64,000 nt of DNA from Cytophagaceae bacterium (GTDB taxonomy: Bacteria; Bacteroidota; Bacteroidia; Cytophagales; JAIYAX01): the NCBI GenBank assembly GCA_027488815.1, contig JAIYAX010000006.1, positions 98,185 to 162,184 of the forward strand, written 5' to 3'. Below the pieces are notes generated by a model that had not been told where the DNA came from, ran no database searches, and saw nothing but the letters and a program-made list of their open reading frames with translations. A program made the position numbers and the translations under genes. Position 1 is the stretch's first letter, and the number at the start of each line of letters is the position of its first letter. Shown here piece after piece: positions 53,569 to 61,819 of this stretch.

Positions 53569-55512
53569 TCAATCCAGATACATCATCACCAAACCTACTA
53601 AAACCATCAGAACCAAGGCTGTTCTTGCCAAATATCCCTGAAGTTTCCCCTCGGAAGTGGTTGCTCCCCAGGGGCCTGCATGATAGAGTGCCTTGTTGAA
53701 CAGTCGAAGTCCACCGTCAATAAGGTGTCGGTCGACAAGCTTAAATACATGAGCCAGCACCACTACGGAGCGAGACAATGTCTCAATGCCTGCATCTAAA
53801 ATCCTTCGGTCTGCAAAAGAGAATCCTCTGCCTGCCGCAAAAACCGGTCGAATAAGACCCGCTTGCAGGTGCTCTGTCCAATATCTTCTGTTCAAAAAGG
53901 GTAATTGCAGGTTAAACCTGAACAATAAAAAACCTACTATCCACCCCGATAACGTCAAGGCTAAACTGATCAAAAGCCATTGGGTCGATGCAGGGATGGG
54001 ATTACCTGCCTGGTAAAAGCCAAATCCTAAAACAGGACCCCAATTTTTTGTTCCTTCAAAAGGGTTGAGTGAGAGCAAAGGGAATAAACTAAACAAAGCC
54101 AAAAGAAAAGGGATCATCCAAAGAGAAGCAGTTGCTTTCCATGTTTTACCCAAAAGTAGTTCCTCTGAGCCGGTGTGAAAAACCGTAAAATAAAGCCTTG
54201 CCGCATACGCTGCAGTCAATAGGGGAACCAGGAATGAAATCCAATACAAGGGATCACTCCAAGTCTGATGGGAGGCAGCAAAACCCATTAAGATTTGTTC
54301 CTTGGACAAAAAAGCTGCTGTCAATGGGAAGCCCGAAAGGGCACATAAAAGCACAATACCTGACCATCGGAGCACTTTGTGGTTTAAGAGCCAGGGCTTA
54401 AGGCCTCTGATGCTGCCCGGCTCGTTGAGCTCGGCATGCTGAGCAAACAAAATGAAAATGCCCGCCAGCAAAAACAACCCCGATTTAAAATAAGCATGTG
54501 CATACAAGTGCTGAAGACTGGCGTATTCGCCCCCTTTACTCAATGCCATGATCATCCAACCAAGCTGAGAAATCGTGCTCCAGGCCAACAGCTTTTTTAG
54601 ATCTGTTTGAAACAGTGCCATGACGGCTGCCATCAAAGCGGTTAGGCCTGCTATGCCATAAAGAAGATCAAGGTGAATGGGCAAAAGCAAAGGTTTGATG
54701 CGCAATAGCAAAACGATGCCGGAGACCACCAATGTGGCGGCATGGATCAGTGCGGAAATAGGTGTTGGGCCTGCCATAGCTGCCGGTAGCCAGGCATGCA
54801 GTGGAAACTGTGCTGATTTCGCCAGAGAGGCGATGACAAACCCAAATCCAGCGATGACCAATAGACTTTCAGCATACATCCCCTCGCTTGCTAAGTCCGA
54901 AAGGGCGGTAAAATCTGCTGTGCCACCGGCAAGCAATAGGATCGAGACGGCAGTCAACAAGCCCAGATCTCCTACACGGTTATGCATGAATGCACTGCTG
55001 GCTGCACTTGCCTCGTCCAGTGTTTCACGATAAAAACCAATGAGCAGGTAGGAAGCAATGCCTATCAGTTCCCAACCCATAAAAAACTGACCCAGCCCCG
55101 GTGCTACCAAAAGCCATTGCATACCAAAGATAAACAGGCTGAGATGCCTGAAATACCTATGCCGATCTTCCTTTACACCCAGGTAGGCCAAAGAGTAAAT
55201 CCATACAAACAAGCTTAACAAAGAGACTGTAAAGACCAAAAAGGCCGTTTCGGGATAATGAACCAGGCCAAACTGAAGATTCCATGCTTTCACTTTGATC
55301 CATTCCCAGCTTGCATAGCGGTAAAGCCTGCTCCCTGAGCTCAGGAAATAAACCAGCGAACTAAACCCGGCAAGCCCATTCAGAATGCCTGCAACATGCA
55401 AGTAAGGTTTACGGGTGGCCGTTACGGGAAGGCAAAGCCACAAAAAGGAGATCAAGGGCAAGGCCAATGTGCAGATCAACATCAGAAAAGTGAGGTCCAT
55501 CACTGCAATCAT
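53569..55512 (-). CDS. nuoL: NADH-quinone oxidoreductase subunit L
   Basis: 647 aa, slightly long. GWELIGIASYLLIGFYRE, KSAQFPLHAWLPAAM, PTPISALIHAATLV and LLAWSTISQLGWM are NuoL signatures; the C-terminal long lateral helix region follows. Its ATG overlaps the nuoK stop (TAATG). Confidence 0.96.
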   Translation of the reverse strand: MIAVMDLTFLMLICTLALPLISFLWLCLPVTATRKPYLHVAGILNGLAGFSSLVYFLSSGSRLYRYASWEWIKVKAWNLQFGLVHYPETAFLVFTVSLLSLFVWIYSLAYLGVKEDRHRYFRHLSLFIFGMQWLLVAPGLGQFFMGWELIGIASYLLIGFYRETLDEASAASSAFMHNRVGDLGLLTAVSILLLAGGTADFTALSDLASEGMYAESLLVIAGFGFVIASLAKSAQFPLHAWLPAAMAGPTPISALIHAATLVVSGIVLLLRIKPLLLPIHLDLLYGIAGLTALMAAVMALFQTDLKKLLAWSTISQLGWMIMALSKGGEYASLQHLYAHAYFKSGLFLLAGIFILFAQHAELNEPGSIRGLKPWLLNHKVLRWSGIVLLCALSGFPLTAAFLSKEQILMGFAASHQTWSDPLYWISFLVPLLTAAYAARLYFTVFHTGSEELLLGKTWKATASLWMIPFLLALFSLFPLLSLNPFEGTKNWGPVLGFGFYQAGNPIPASTQWLLISLALTLSGWIVGFLLFRFNLQLPFLNRRYWTEHLQAGLIRPVFAAGRGFSFADRRILDAGIETLSRSVVVLAHVFKLVDRHLIDGGLRLFNKALYHAGPWGATTSEGKLQGYLARTALVLMVLVGLVMMYLD

Positions 55513-55814
55513 TAGCCTTTCAATCGGTTAAGTTTTTCAGGGTCAGTGGACTTATATCCTTTGTAAACTGCCAGCAATATGGCCAGACCCACGGCAACCT
55601 CGGCAGCAGCCACCACCATGACAAACAGTGCAAAAATTTGTCCCGATACCTCCGGATTTTGATTGGAAAACGCCACAAGGTTGAGGTTGGCAGCATTCAG
55701 CATCAGTTCAATCCCCATTAGCATCATGATAGCGCTCCTGCGGCTAAGCACAACAGCCAGCCCGATAAGAAACAAAGGGCCGCTTACATAGGCGATATGT
55801 ACAGGCTCAATCAT
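55512..55814 (-). CDS. nuoK: NADH-quinone oxidoreductase subunit K
   Basis: 100 aa from ATG 55814, overlapping nuoJ by 8 bp (the track start is 8 codons earlier, deeper in nuoJ). Three membrane helices with GIELMLNAANLNLVAFS (conserved Glu) and AAAEVAVGLAILL (second Glu) identify NuoK. Confidence 0.95.
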   Translation of the reverse strand: MIEPVHIAYVSGPLFLIGLAVVLSRRSAIMMLMGIELMLNAANLNLVAFSNQNPEVSGQIFALFVMVVAAAEVAVGLAILLAVYKGYKSTDPEKLNRLKG

Positions 55815-56307
55815 CCTTTCGTTGAAACCATTGGCCAATATGAGTAGCCCCTACCATCACCAGCAAAAGCAACAAGCCGGCAATTTGCAAAGGCACAGCC
55901 GCATACGTCATTAATTGCATCCCAATCTGTCGGGTTTCTACTCCTTGAAAGGAAGTTTGCACACTCAAATGGCTGAGCAAATAAAACCAGCCGAAACAAG
56001 CGAGTATAATGAAAAACAAGACCAGAAAAAGTGATCTATATCCTGCAAAAGGTCCCTCCTGAGTCTCCCTCTGAGTGAGAAACACTCCAAAAATGATCAA
56101 AATCAAAATACCCCCTACATACACCAACACTTGTGAGATTGCAAGAAAAGGAGCACCCATCCATACAAATAGCCCGGCAACTGAAAGCAAAGAACCCATC
56201 AATGAAAAGGCCGCATGCAGCAGAGATCTCAGCAACAATACACCCAAAGCAAAAAGAAGCACGGATGCCGAAAAAAAATAAAACAGAATATCTGAAAGAA
56301 GGCTCAA
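55807..56307 (-). CDS. nuoJ: NADH-quinone oxidoreductase subunit J
   Basis: 166 aa, five membrane helices; QVLVYVGGILILIIFGVFL is the conserved NuoJ helix 3. Overlaps nuoI by 4 bp (ATGA) and nuoK by 8 bp. Confidence 0.93.
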   Translation of the reverse strand: MSLLSDILFYFFSASVLLFALGVLLLRSLLHAAFSLMGSLLSVAGLFVWMGAPFLAISQVLVYVGGILILIIFGVFLTQRETQEGPFAGYRSLFLVLFFIILACFGWFYLLSHLSVQTSFQGVETRQIGMQLMTYAAVPLQIAGLLLLLVMVGATHIGQWFQRKDD

Positions 56308-56975
56308 AACGTACTGTTGCCCGGGGGCTTGGGTTTAAAAACAGGTTTGAAAGCCGGCTTGGCTGGTTCATTGCCCGGCGTGGGAGCCTGCGTTGGAACC
56401 TGTCTGGCACTTTGTCGCAAAGCCTCTCTTTCTGCCTCTTTGGCTTTTAGGGTTGCTATTTTTGCTTCATCAAGATCACTGTATTCATATACCATCTGCC
56501 TCACATCAAGCTCTGAGAAATCGAAACTGGGGGTCATGGTAAGGCATTCGGTCGGGCAAACAGTGGTACAAAGGCCGCAGAAACAGCATTTGGCCATATC
56601 AATGTCAAACCGGGCAGCATAGAGACGTACCGGAGAGCCATCCGATGTTTTACGTATCTCAACATCCGATTTAATGGGCTCTATGTCAATACAATCCACC
56701 GGACAAATTTTGGCGCATTTGTCGCAGACGATGCAGTCTTCGATCTCATTATGCAGCCGATATCTGCCATGGTCCGGTACCGGAATTGACTCATAAGGGT
56801 ACTCTACCGTCATGGCACCCGTGCTTTCTTCGAAATAGTCAGCCTTGCGGATATCCGTCACCTTTCGCTTACGGCTACCTTTGGATAAATGCCTGAGCGT
56901 AAGCCTGAGCCCGGTTAGAACCGAGACCGTAGTGCTGTAGACCTGACGTATGGCTGAAAAAGTAGCGCTTGGCAT
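56304..56975 (-). CDS. nuoI: NADH-quinone oxidoreductase subunit I (two 4Fe-4S clusters) with P/K-rich tail
   Basis: 223 aa. Two ferredoxin motifs, CIVCDKCAKICPVDC and CCFCGLCTTVCPTEC, ligate clusters N6a and N6b that pass electrons toward quinone. A C-terminal extension of about 50 residues (ALRQSARQVPTQAPTPG ... KPVFKPKPPGNSTF) has no counterpart in E. coli NuoI. It is the first gene here: nuoA-H are absent, so the operon is split. A -7 box sits 7 nt before the ATG. Confidence 0.94.
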   Translation of the reverse strand: MPSATFSAIRQVYSTTVSVLTGLRLTLRHLSKGSRKRKVTDIRKADYFEESTGAMTVEYPYESIPVPDHGRYRLHNEIEDCIVCDKCAKICPVDCIDIEPIKSDVEIRKTSDGSPVRLYAARFDIDMAKCCFCGLCTTVCPTECLTMTPSFDFSELDVRQMVYEYSDLDEAKIATLKAKEAEREALRQSARQVPTQAPTPGNEPAKPAFKPVFKPKPPGNSTF

Positions 56976-56982
56976 GGTTGGA

Positions 56983-56990
56983 CAAAGTTA
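56983..56990 (-). promoter_or_regulatory. -7 box TAACTTTG of the nuoI-N operon, 7 nt from the ATG
   Basis: Perfect TAnnTTTG on the minus strand followed by TCCAACC and ATG 56975. Shows that nuoI can start its own transcript. Confidence 0.6.
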
Positions 56991-57053
56991 ACAGAACATT
57001 AACAAGGCAGATAGCTTGGGTGTTTGATCCGGCCAAACTACTTTTAGAGGCTA

Positions 57054-57086
57054 TTGGTGCGAAACCATTCGCCTTTTCTATCTTCG
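57054..57086 (+). promoter_or_regulatory. Putative pfkA promoter TTGG-N21-TATCTTCG
   Basis: -7-like TATCTTCG (57079-57086; one mismatch) with TTGG upstream; leader about 45 nt to ATG 57135. Confidence 0.4.
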
Positions 57087-57134
57087 CAAGGTTTAAAAAA
57101 GATCTAAAGCGGCTGAGCGCTTGAACATTAAAAA

Positions 57135-58106
57135 ATGAAAAAAATAGCAGTTTTCACCTCAGGTGGCGATGCGCCGGGCATGAACGCCTGCGTAAGGGCC
57201 GTAGTTCGATCAGGTATTTATTTTGGACTTGAGGTTTACGGAATTTACCGTGGCTACGACGGTATGATCAATGGCGATATCCAACTCCTCAACTCCCATA
57301 GCGTCAGCAACAGCATTCAGCGGGGTGGCACCTTGCTCAAATCAGCCCGAAGCAAAGAGTTCATGACCGCCGAAGGCAGGCGAAAAGCCCATGGGCAATT
57401 GCTGAAGCATGGTATTGAAGGGCTGGTGGCGATCGGAGGGAACGGTACCTTCACCGGAGCCATGATTTTTTATGATGAATATAAAATACCTACAGTCGGG
57501 TGCCCTGGCACCATCGACAATGACTTGTATGGAACGGACCATACCATTGGCTACGATACCGCCGTTAACACCGCTTTGGAAGCCATCGATAAAATACGGG
57601 ATACCGCAGCCTCTCATGACCGCATTTTCTTCATCGAAGTGATGGGCCGTGACAGCGGGTATATCGCCATCGCTTCGGCCATTGGCGGTGGTGCAGAGAT
57701 GGTGATGGTGCCTGAAACACGAACCACTATCCATGATGTGATCGATACTCTTAAGCAAGGTTGGAACCGATCCAAGAGCTCTTCGATTGTGATTGTGGCT
57801 GAAGGCGATGAAGAAGGCAATGCGACTGAGATCGCCGGTAAAATCAAAAATGAGCTTCCGATGATGGACATTCGTGTGACCACACTCGGCCACATACAAA
57901 GGGGGGGAGCTCCAACCGCTTATGACCGTATCCTCGCCAGCCGATTGGGGTTAGGTGCTGTGGAGGGTCTTTTGAGTGGAAAAAGCAATGTGATGGCCGG
58001 TGTGATGAATGAAAAACTGGTGTATACTCCCTTTTACGATACCATTCACCAGGTAAAACCCATCAACCAGGATTTCATCAGGATGATCAACATCCTCAGC
58101 TCCTGA
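57135..58106 (+). CDS. pfkA: 6-phosphofructokinase
   Basis: 323 aa, usual length for ATP-PFK. FTSGGDAPGMNACVRAV, GYDGMINGD, GCPGTIDNDLYGTDHTIG (catalytic TIDND), IEVMGRDSGYIA and TLGHIQRGGAPTAYDRI are in place. The glycine of GGDAPG at the ATP site, rather than the PPi-type residues, favours ATP as donor. Glycolysis, cytoplasm. Followed 4 bp later by rlmH. Confidence 0.96.
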   Translation: MKKIAVFTSGGDAPGMNACVRAVVRSGIYFGLEVYGIYRGYDGMINGDIQLLNSHSVSNSIQRGGTLLKSARSKEFMTAEGRRKAHGQLLKHGIEGLVAIGGNGTFTGAMIFYDEYKIPTVGCPGTIDNDLYGTDHTIGYDTAVNTALEAIDKIRDTAASHDRIFFIEVMGRDSGYIAIASAIGGGAEMVMVPETRTTIHDVIDTLKQGWNRSKSSSIVIVAEGDEEGNATEIAGKIKNELPMMDIRVTTLGHIQRGGAPTAYDRILASRLGLGAVEGLLSGKSNVMAGVMNEKLVYTPFYDTIHQVKPINQDFIRMINILSS

Positions 58107-58110
58107 GGCC

Positions 58111-58581
58111 ATGCGGGTATTGCTGCTCGCCATCGGAAAAACAGATGAAACTTATCTGTTGGAAGGCATCAAAAAGTACCAGCAAAGATTGCAGCATTAT
58201 CTCCAATTTGAGTTTGTAGCCCTGCCTGACCTAAGGCAACCGCCCAGCCTGGAAAGCCAACGTCAGATCGAAGAGGGTAAGCTTATCCTCAAACAGTTGC
58301 AGCGCAATGACAGGCTTGTGTTGCTGGATGAAAAAGGAAACACCTTCAACTCCACAGGTTTTGCCCGTTGGCTGGAAAAAACGAGCATGCAAGGCAGTGG
58401 AAGGATGGTTTTTGTGATTGGGGGGCCCTTTGGCTTTTCAAACGAAGTAAAGGAAGCTGCCATTTCTTCCATCTCCCTATCCCCCCTCACCTTTTCACAT
58501 CAGATGGTTCGTCTCTTTTTTGTGGAGCAATTGTACCGTGCCTGCACCATTTTGAAAGGGGAAAAGTACCATCACGACTAA
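58111..58581 (+). CDS. rlmH: 23S rRNA pseudouridine1915 N3-methyltransferase
   Basis: 156 aa, a SPOUT knotted methyltransferase. VLLLAIGKTDETYL at the start, LVLLDEKGNTFNSTGFARWL, VFVIGGPFGFSNEV (SAM knot) and LSLSPLTFSHQMVRLFFVEQLYRA are the family signature, with C-terminal KGEKYHHD. Methylates helix 69 on assembled 70S ribosomes. Co-transcribed with pfkA; 4-bp convergent overlap with the rqcH gene. Confidence 0.96.
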   Translation: MRVLLLAIGKTDETYLLEGIKKYQQRLQHYLQFEFVALPDLRQPPSLESQRQIEEGKLILKQLQRNDRLVLLDEKGNTFNSTGFARWLEKTSMQGSGRMVFVIGGPFGFSNEVKEAAISSISLSPLTFSHQMVRLFFVEQLYRACTILKGEKYHHD

Positions 58582-60113
58582 GGGGCCGGCTTCACCATCA
58601 ACACCTCTTCACGGTCAACACGGACCAGCCCGGGAGCTCCGCCTTTGATCTTTCGCACATATTTGCGGGGAGTGTACATCACCGGGCACAGGCTATCCGT
58701 CCGACGCTTGCTGTACCAGGCTGCCAGTGCTGCCGCCCGCTCAATCACCGGCTTGGGAAAGGGATGACCCGGCCTGCGACGAATAAGCACGTGTGAACCG
58801 GCCACATCTCTGGCATGCAGCCATAGATCGTCTTTGTGCGCCATCTTAAGCAGCAAATCATTTTGGTTCTCGTTCTTGCCTACCCAGATCAAATGTCCCA
58901 TCACTTCTTCCTCACGAAAGGCAACATGATCAGAGCTTTCAACTTCGGGGCCCGGTTTGAAGGCTAGTATCCACTCCTGCAACTGGTTCAGGTCAGTTTC
59001 GGCTTCCAGACTTTCCAATAGTTCATCCACTTTTGCCAACAGTACTTTTCGGTTTTCAATGTTTCCTTGCAGGCTATTGATCTCGAGGTGCCGGTTTTGA
59101 GCCGATTTGTACCACTTTTCTGCTTGCTGCTGAGGGTTAAGGCCGGATTTGATCTTCAGTGTGAGAGATTGGTTACGGTAAAAGTCCTGCACAGTAATCT
59201 CCGTTTGCCCGGGCTCTACTTCATGCATATAGGCCATGAGCAAATCAGCCCATTGTGACTTGGGTTGCTCTTGATCCAATTCCTTCAGCCGATTGTTGGC
59301 CTGCTGAATTTGGTCCATGAGGGCTGATTTTCGCTTTTGAAGAACTCTGTTCAATTCTCCTTTCAGTGCCCCCAGTTGTTTTTTGTACTGGTATCGTCTG
59401 AAAAAATGGCTAAGCCCTTCACTAAGTGATTTAAACAGAGTGTCATTCTGATCGAGAGTGAACAATGAAAATACAGGCAATGGCCCCCTCTCGTCAATAA
59501 AAGCCTTTGGTTGCTCCAGATGTTGAATCATCTCTTTCCATAGATCGGCAGCTGGAGGGTAGCCTGAACCTTTCTGTTGGAGAAACCGGTGGATTGCAGC
59601 CGATGCAAAAGGATAGCTACTTTTTACATCCTGCTCGGAGTCAGGCAAATGCCATTGGCATGTTTCTGTTGCCATCGGCCATTCGAACCGAAGATCTGCC
59701 TTCAGTTGATTTCGAAACAGTCGAATGACTTCACCATTTTTTAGCAACAAAAGATTGCTTTTGTTACCATGAAGTTTAAAAACAAGTTCCAATCCATCCC
59801 TCAGATACAACACCAGCACTCGATCGAGGATAGGAGCTTCGGCTTTGACAACCCGCTGCCCAATCATTTCAGGAAAAAGATCAATGCTGTTTCTTCTTGC
59901 CCGGTGAAACACTTTGGGAAAGGCCAGGCAGGTGAATGAAGGTTGTAAATGTGCTTGCACATAAAACTGCTTGCCACTTGCTGTGTAAAATTCCAAAATC
60001 ATCTCCTCCTTCTGCTGACTAAAGGCTCCTGTGAGTACAGCCGACCCTAATTCAGCACTCAGCTCAACAGCCAGCCCCTTCAGCAAAAAGTAATTCAGAT
60101 GCATGCTCCCCAT
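58578..60113 (-). CDS. rqcH: RqcH/NFACT-family ribosome-quality-control factor
   Basis: About 511 aa. The track start (GTG 60122) overlaps a -7-like box TTAATTTG, so ATG 60113 (8 nt from the box) is preferred; ATG 60104 is also possible. NFACT-N (LNYFLLKGLAVELSAEL ... FTCLAFPKVFHRA), central coiled coil (about 270-390) and NFACT-R (LIWVGKNENQNDLLLKMAHKDDLWLHARD, GSHVLIRRRPGHPFP) occur in order. RqcH adds C-terminal Ala tails to nascent chains on stalled 50S subunits. The C-terminal NFACT-C is not obvious. Confidence 0.9.
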   Translation of the reverse strand: MGSMHLNYFLLKGLAVELSAELGSAVLTGAFSQQKEEMILEFYTASGKQFYVQAHLQPSFTCLAFPKVFHRARRNSIDLFPEMIGQRVVKAEAPILDRVLVLYLRDGLELVFKLHGNKSNLLLLKNGEVIRLFRNQLKADLRFEWPMATETCQWHLPDSEQDVKSSYPFASAAIHRFLQQKGSGYPPAADLWKEMIQHLEQPKAFIDERGPLPVFSLFTLDQNDTLFKSLSEGLSHFFRRYQYKKQLGALKGELNRVLQKRKSALMDQIQQANNRLKELDQEQPKSQWADLLMAYMHEVEPGQTEITVQDFYRNQSLTLKIKSGLNPQQQAEKWYKSAQNRHLEINSLQGNIENRKVLLAKVDELLESLEAETDLNQLQEWILAFKPGPEVESSDHVAFREEEVMGHLIWVGKNENQNDLLLKMAHKDDLWLHARDVAGSHVLIRRRPGHPFPKPVIERAAALAAWYSKRRTDSLCPVMYTPRKYVRKIKGGAPGLVRVDREEVLMVKPAP

Positions 60114-60197
60114 CGCTGACACAAATTAATCTTTAATTGGTCAAACGATCACCAAATTCCAGTCTTATGAAAGCCTTTATCCTCTGGCTGGTGTTCA

Positions 60198-60299
60198 GTC
60201 ACCAACCAGAAGAAAGGACCTCAAAAGTTCATCGACTACTCCCTCACCACTTTTTGCAAAAAACTGTAAATCGCTCTCCTTGCAAGCGTGGGTGATTGG
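60198..60299. repeat. Diverged direct repeat A downstream of fic
   Basis: About 100 bp alignable to 61702-61801: both begin GTCACCAACCA and share GACTA-(C/T)-(T/G)C, CACTTT and GATTGG near the end, with an estimated two-thirds identity by eye. On the minus strand the A copy reads LLVGD then a stop where B has LVGDGT. Confidence 0.65.
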
Positions 60300-60327
60300 A
60301 TAGGGAAGGGTTTTCCAAATTTTGCGC

Positions 60328-61515
60328 TTAGCCGCCAATATTTGGCGACCTCCGCTTGGCAATCATACTTCTTAAAATGTCAGTATTTGCTATGTAGCCT
60401 GCACTTGACTTGCGGACGAGTTCTAATTCAATAAGCTTTTCAACATCTCTTTGGATAGTTTTTTCAGAGACACCAGAGCCAGAGTACAGTTTTGCTAAAG
60501 GCACAGACAAACTTGACGCTTGGGCTATTGTAAATTCTTTTTCAAAGGGAATCTCCAAAGCAAGTGTCCTTTGCCTTCTAAAAACCTCTTCACGACTTCC
60601 CTGGCGAATAGCATCGAATTTGTCATAAATCAGCTTCTGCCAGGTATTTTGAAATTGGCTCTTCTGAATTACATCAAGCGTTTGTGCAAGACCGTCTCTG
60701 AAGCCAAGCAGAGCATATTCAATAAAGTTCGACAAGTTCCTGCTTTCAGTTGCCTTTTCAATTTGCAGGTAGTATGCCGTTCGGGTCATATTGTAGTAGT
60801 TTGACAAAATATGTGAGGCAATATCAGGGTTGCCCCCTCTCAATAGAATATAGAATTCTACAAGACGGCCAGTGCGGCCATTGCCATCTCCAAACGGGTG
60901 AATCCATTCAATGTAAACATGGGTTACGATAGCCTGCACAACTACCTCTGAAAACGATTGCTCCCCTTGACCAAACCTAAACTCCTCTTTCAACCATTGA
61001 CAAAGCCTGTCAAGCAGGATTGGAACATCTCTATGGTCAGGACACCTGTAACGACCTACGATAACATCGGAGTTTCTCAATTGACCAGGAATAGCGGCAA
61101 AATGTTCTCCTAAATTTTGCCCGACCATTGTGTGAAATCGCAAAAGCAAATCTCTGGAAATATAGTGGTCAACCCCTGTATTGATTATTTCATCTAGCAA
61201 AACATTGAAGGTGTTGAGGATATTCTTAACCTCTATCTCCTGATACTCCTTACTTGGTGGCAGCTTCTGGTTGTCCATAATCTTTTGCACCTCTTCATCT
61301 GACAATGTGTTGCCTTCAATGGCAGTTGTTGCCTGTGCCCCTTTCATCAATGCAACATTCATCAATTGGCTGTAGTGATGGGGCAAAATTGGCGTGTTGT
61401 TTATGGCCTTTACATACGCTTCACACTGACCCAGAAGCATAAGCGCTTTTGCAGACAAATCCCAATGTCTGCGAAACATCAAATGTGGGTACTCTCTGTT
61501 TAACTCCTTAGACAT
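60328..61515 (-). CDS. fic: Fic-domain AMPylase-like protein with C-terminal winged helix
   Basis: 395 aa. The N-terminal inhibitory helix motif TTAIEGNTL (near residue 62) matches (S/T)xxxE(G/N), the class II autoinhibited type. The Fic active-site loop HPFGDGNGRTGRL (near 215) is fully conserved, so AMP transfer from ATP is possible. Residues about 340-385 form a winged helix (SGVSEKTIQRDVEKLIEL), so it may bind DNA, and self-regulate through the ATGTCT repeats on its promoter. No antitoxin gene is adjacent. ATG 61515 is chosen because it lies in register with the repeats. Confidence 0.92.
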   Translation of the reverse strand: MSKELNREYPHLMFRRHWDLSAKALMLLGQCEAYVKAINNTPILPHHYSQLMNVALMKGAQATTAIEGNTLSDEEVQKIMDNQKLPPSKEYQEIEVKNILNTFNVLLDEIINTGVDHYISRDLLLRFHTMVGQNLGEHFAAIPGQLRNSDVIVGRYRCPDHRDVPILLDRLCQWLKEEFRFGQGEQSFSEVVVQAIVTHVYIEWIHPFGDGNGRTGRLVEFYILLRGGNPDIASHILSNYYNMTRTAYYLQIEKATESRNLSNFIEYALLGFRDGLAQTLDVIQKSQFQNTWQKLIYDKFDAIRQGSREEVFRRQRTLALEIPFEKEFTIAQASSLSVPLAKLYSGSGVSEKTIQRDVEKLIELELVRKSSAGYIANTDILRSMIAKRRSPNIGG

Positions 61516-61575
61516 TTATTGAGACATTTAGCTAGACATTATCAAAGACATAAGTATGGACAAATATAGAGACAT
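61504..61575 (-). repeat. Six-unit 12-bp ATGTCT tandem array over the fic promoter, leader and start
   Basis: Units of exactly 12 bp on the minus strand from 61575 down: ATGTCTCTATAT, TTGTCCATACTT, ATGTCTTTGATA, ATGTCTAGCTAA, ATGTCTCAATAA, ATGTCTAAGGAG (the last starts fic). All are in one frame; units 4 and 5 read Met-Ser-X-stop. Confidence 0.85.
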
Positions 61576-61591
61576 TTTGAGCACAATCAAG
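61561..61591 (-). promoter_or_regulatory. fic promoter CTTG-N19-TATATTTG
   Basis: -33-like CTTG (61588-61591), 19-bp spacer, perfect -7 TATATTTG (61561-61568), within repeat units 1 and 2. Predicted start near 61554, giving a leader of about 39 nt that spans units 3-5. Confidence 0.7.
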
Positions 61592-61608
61592 CGTTTTGTG
61601 GATTGGCT

Positions 61609-61719
61609 TTATTCGTTTGCAGGTGAAGTATAGGTATAGTTAACACGGGTATCCCTAGCAAAACCAGGTTTGTTTCCCGCTTCCCAAATAGTTGATGTTC
61701 CGTCACCAACCAAAGTGTG
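61609..61719 (-). other. Short open-frame remnant upstream of fic
   Basis: A 36-codon frame without a start, read from a stop at about 61720 to TAA 61609-61611: HTLVGDGTSTIWEAG then NKPGFARDTRVNYTY and TSPANE. It overlaps the 3' end of direct repeat B. The residue pattern looks protein-like, but the family is not recognised; it may be a decayed C-terminus. Confidence 0.35.
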
Positions 61720-61801
61720 GCCCTAAAAAGATCAGTGACTATGCTCTAAACACTTTCGGACAAAATACTGCATCGCCCTTGTTTGGCAAGAGGGCGATTG
61801 G
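61702..61801. repeat. Diverged direct repeat B upstream of fic
   Basis: Partner of 60198-60299. It also holds a hairpin (ATCGCCCT/AGGGCGAT, 61771-61799) that may terminate the SBBP gene on the minus strand. With repeat A it brackets fic and its promoter. Confidence 0.65.
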
Positions 61802-61819
61802 GTTTAGGTCATCAACCTT

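Noticed and set aside
57342-57899. 185-aa minus ORF
   Set aside because: Antisense to pfkA, whose motifs are continuous; His/Gly-rich shadow translation.
60328-61515. Fic as a toxin-antitoxin module
   Set aside because: No small antitoxin gene is adjacent, and the inhibitory motif is inside the Fic protein itself (class II).
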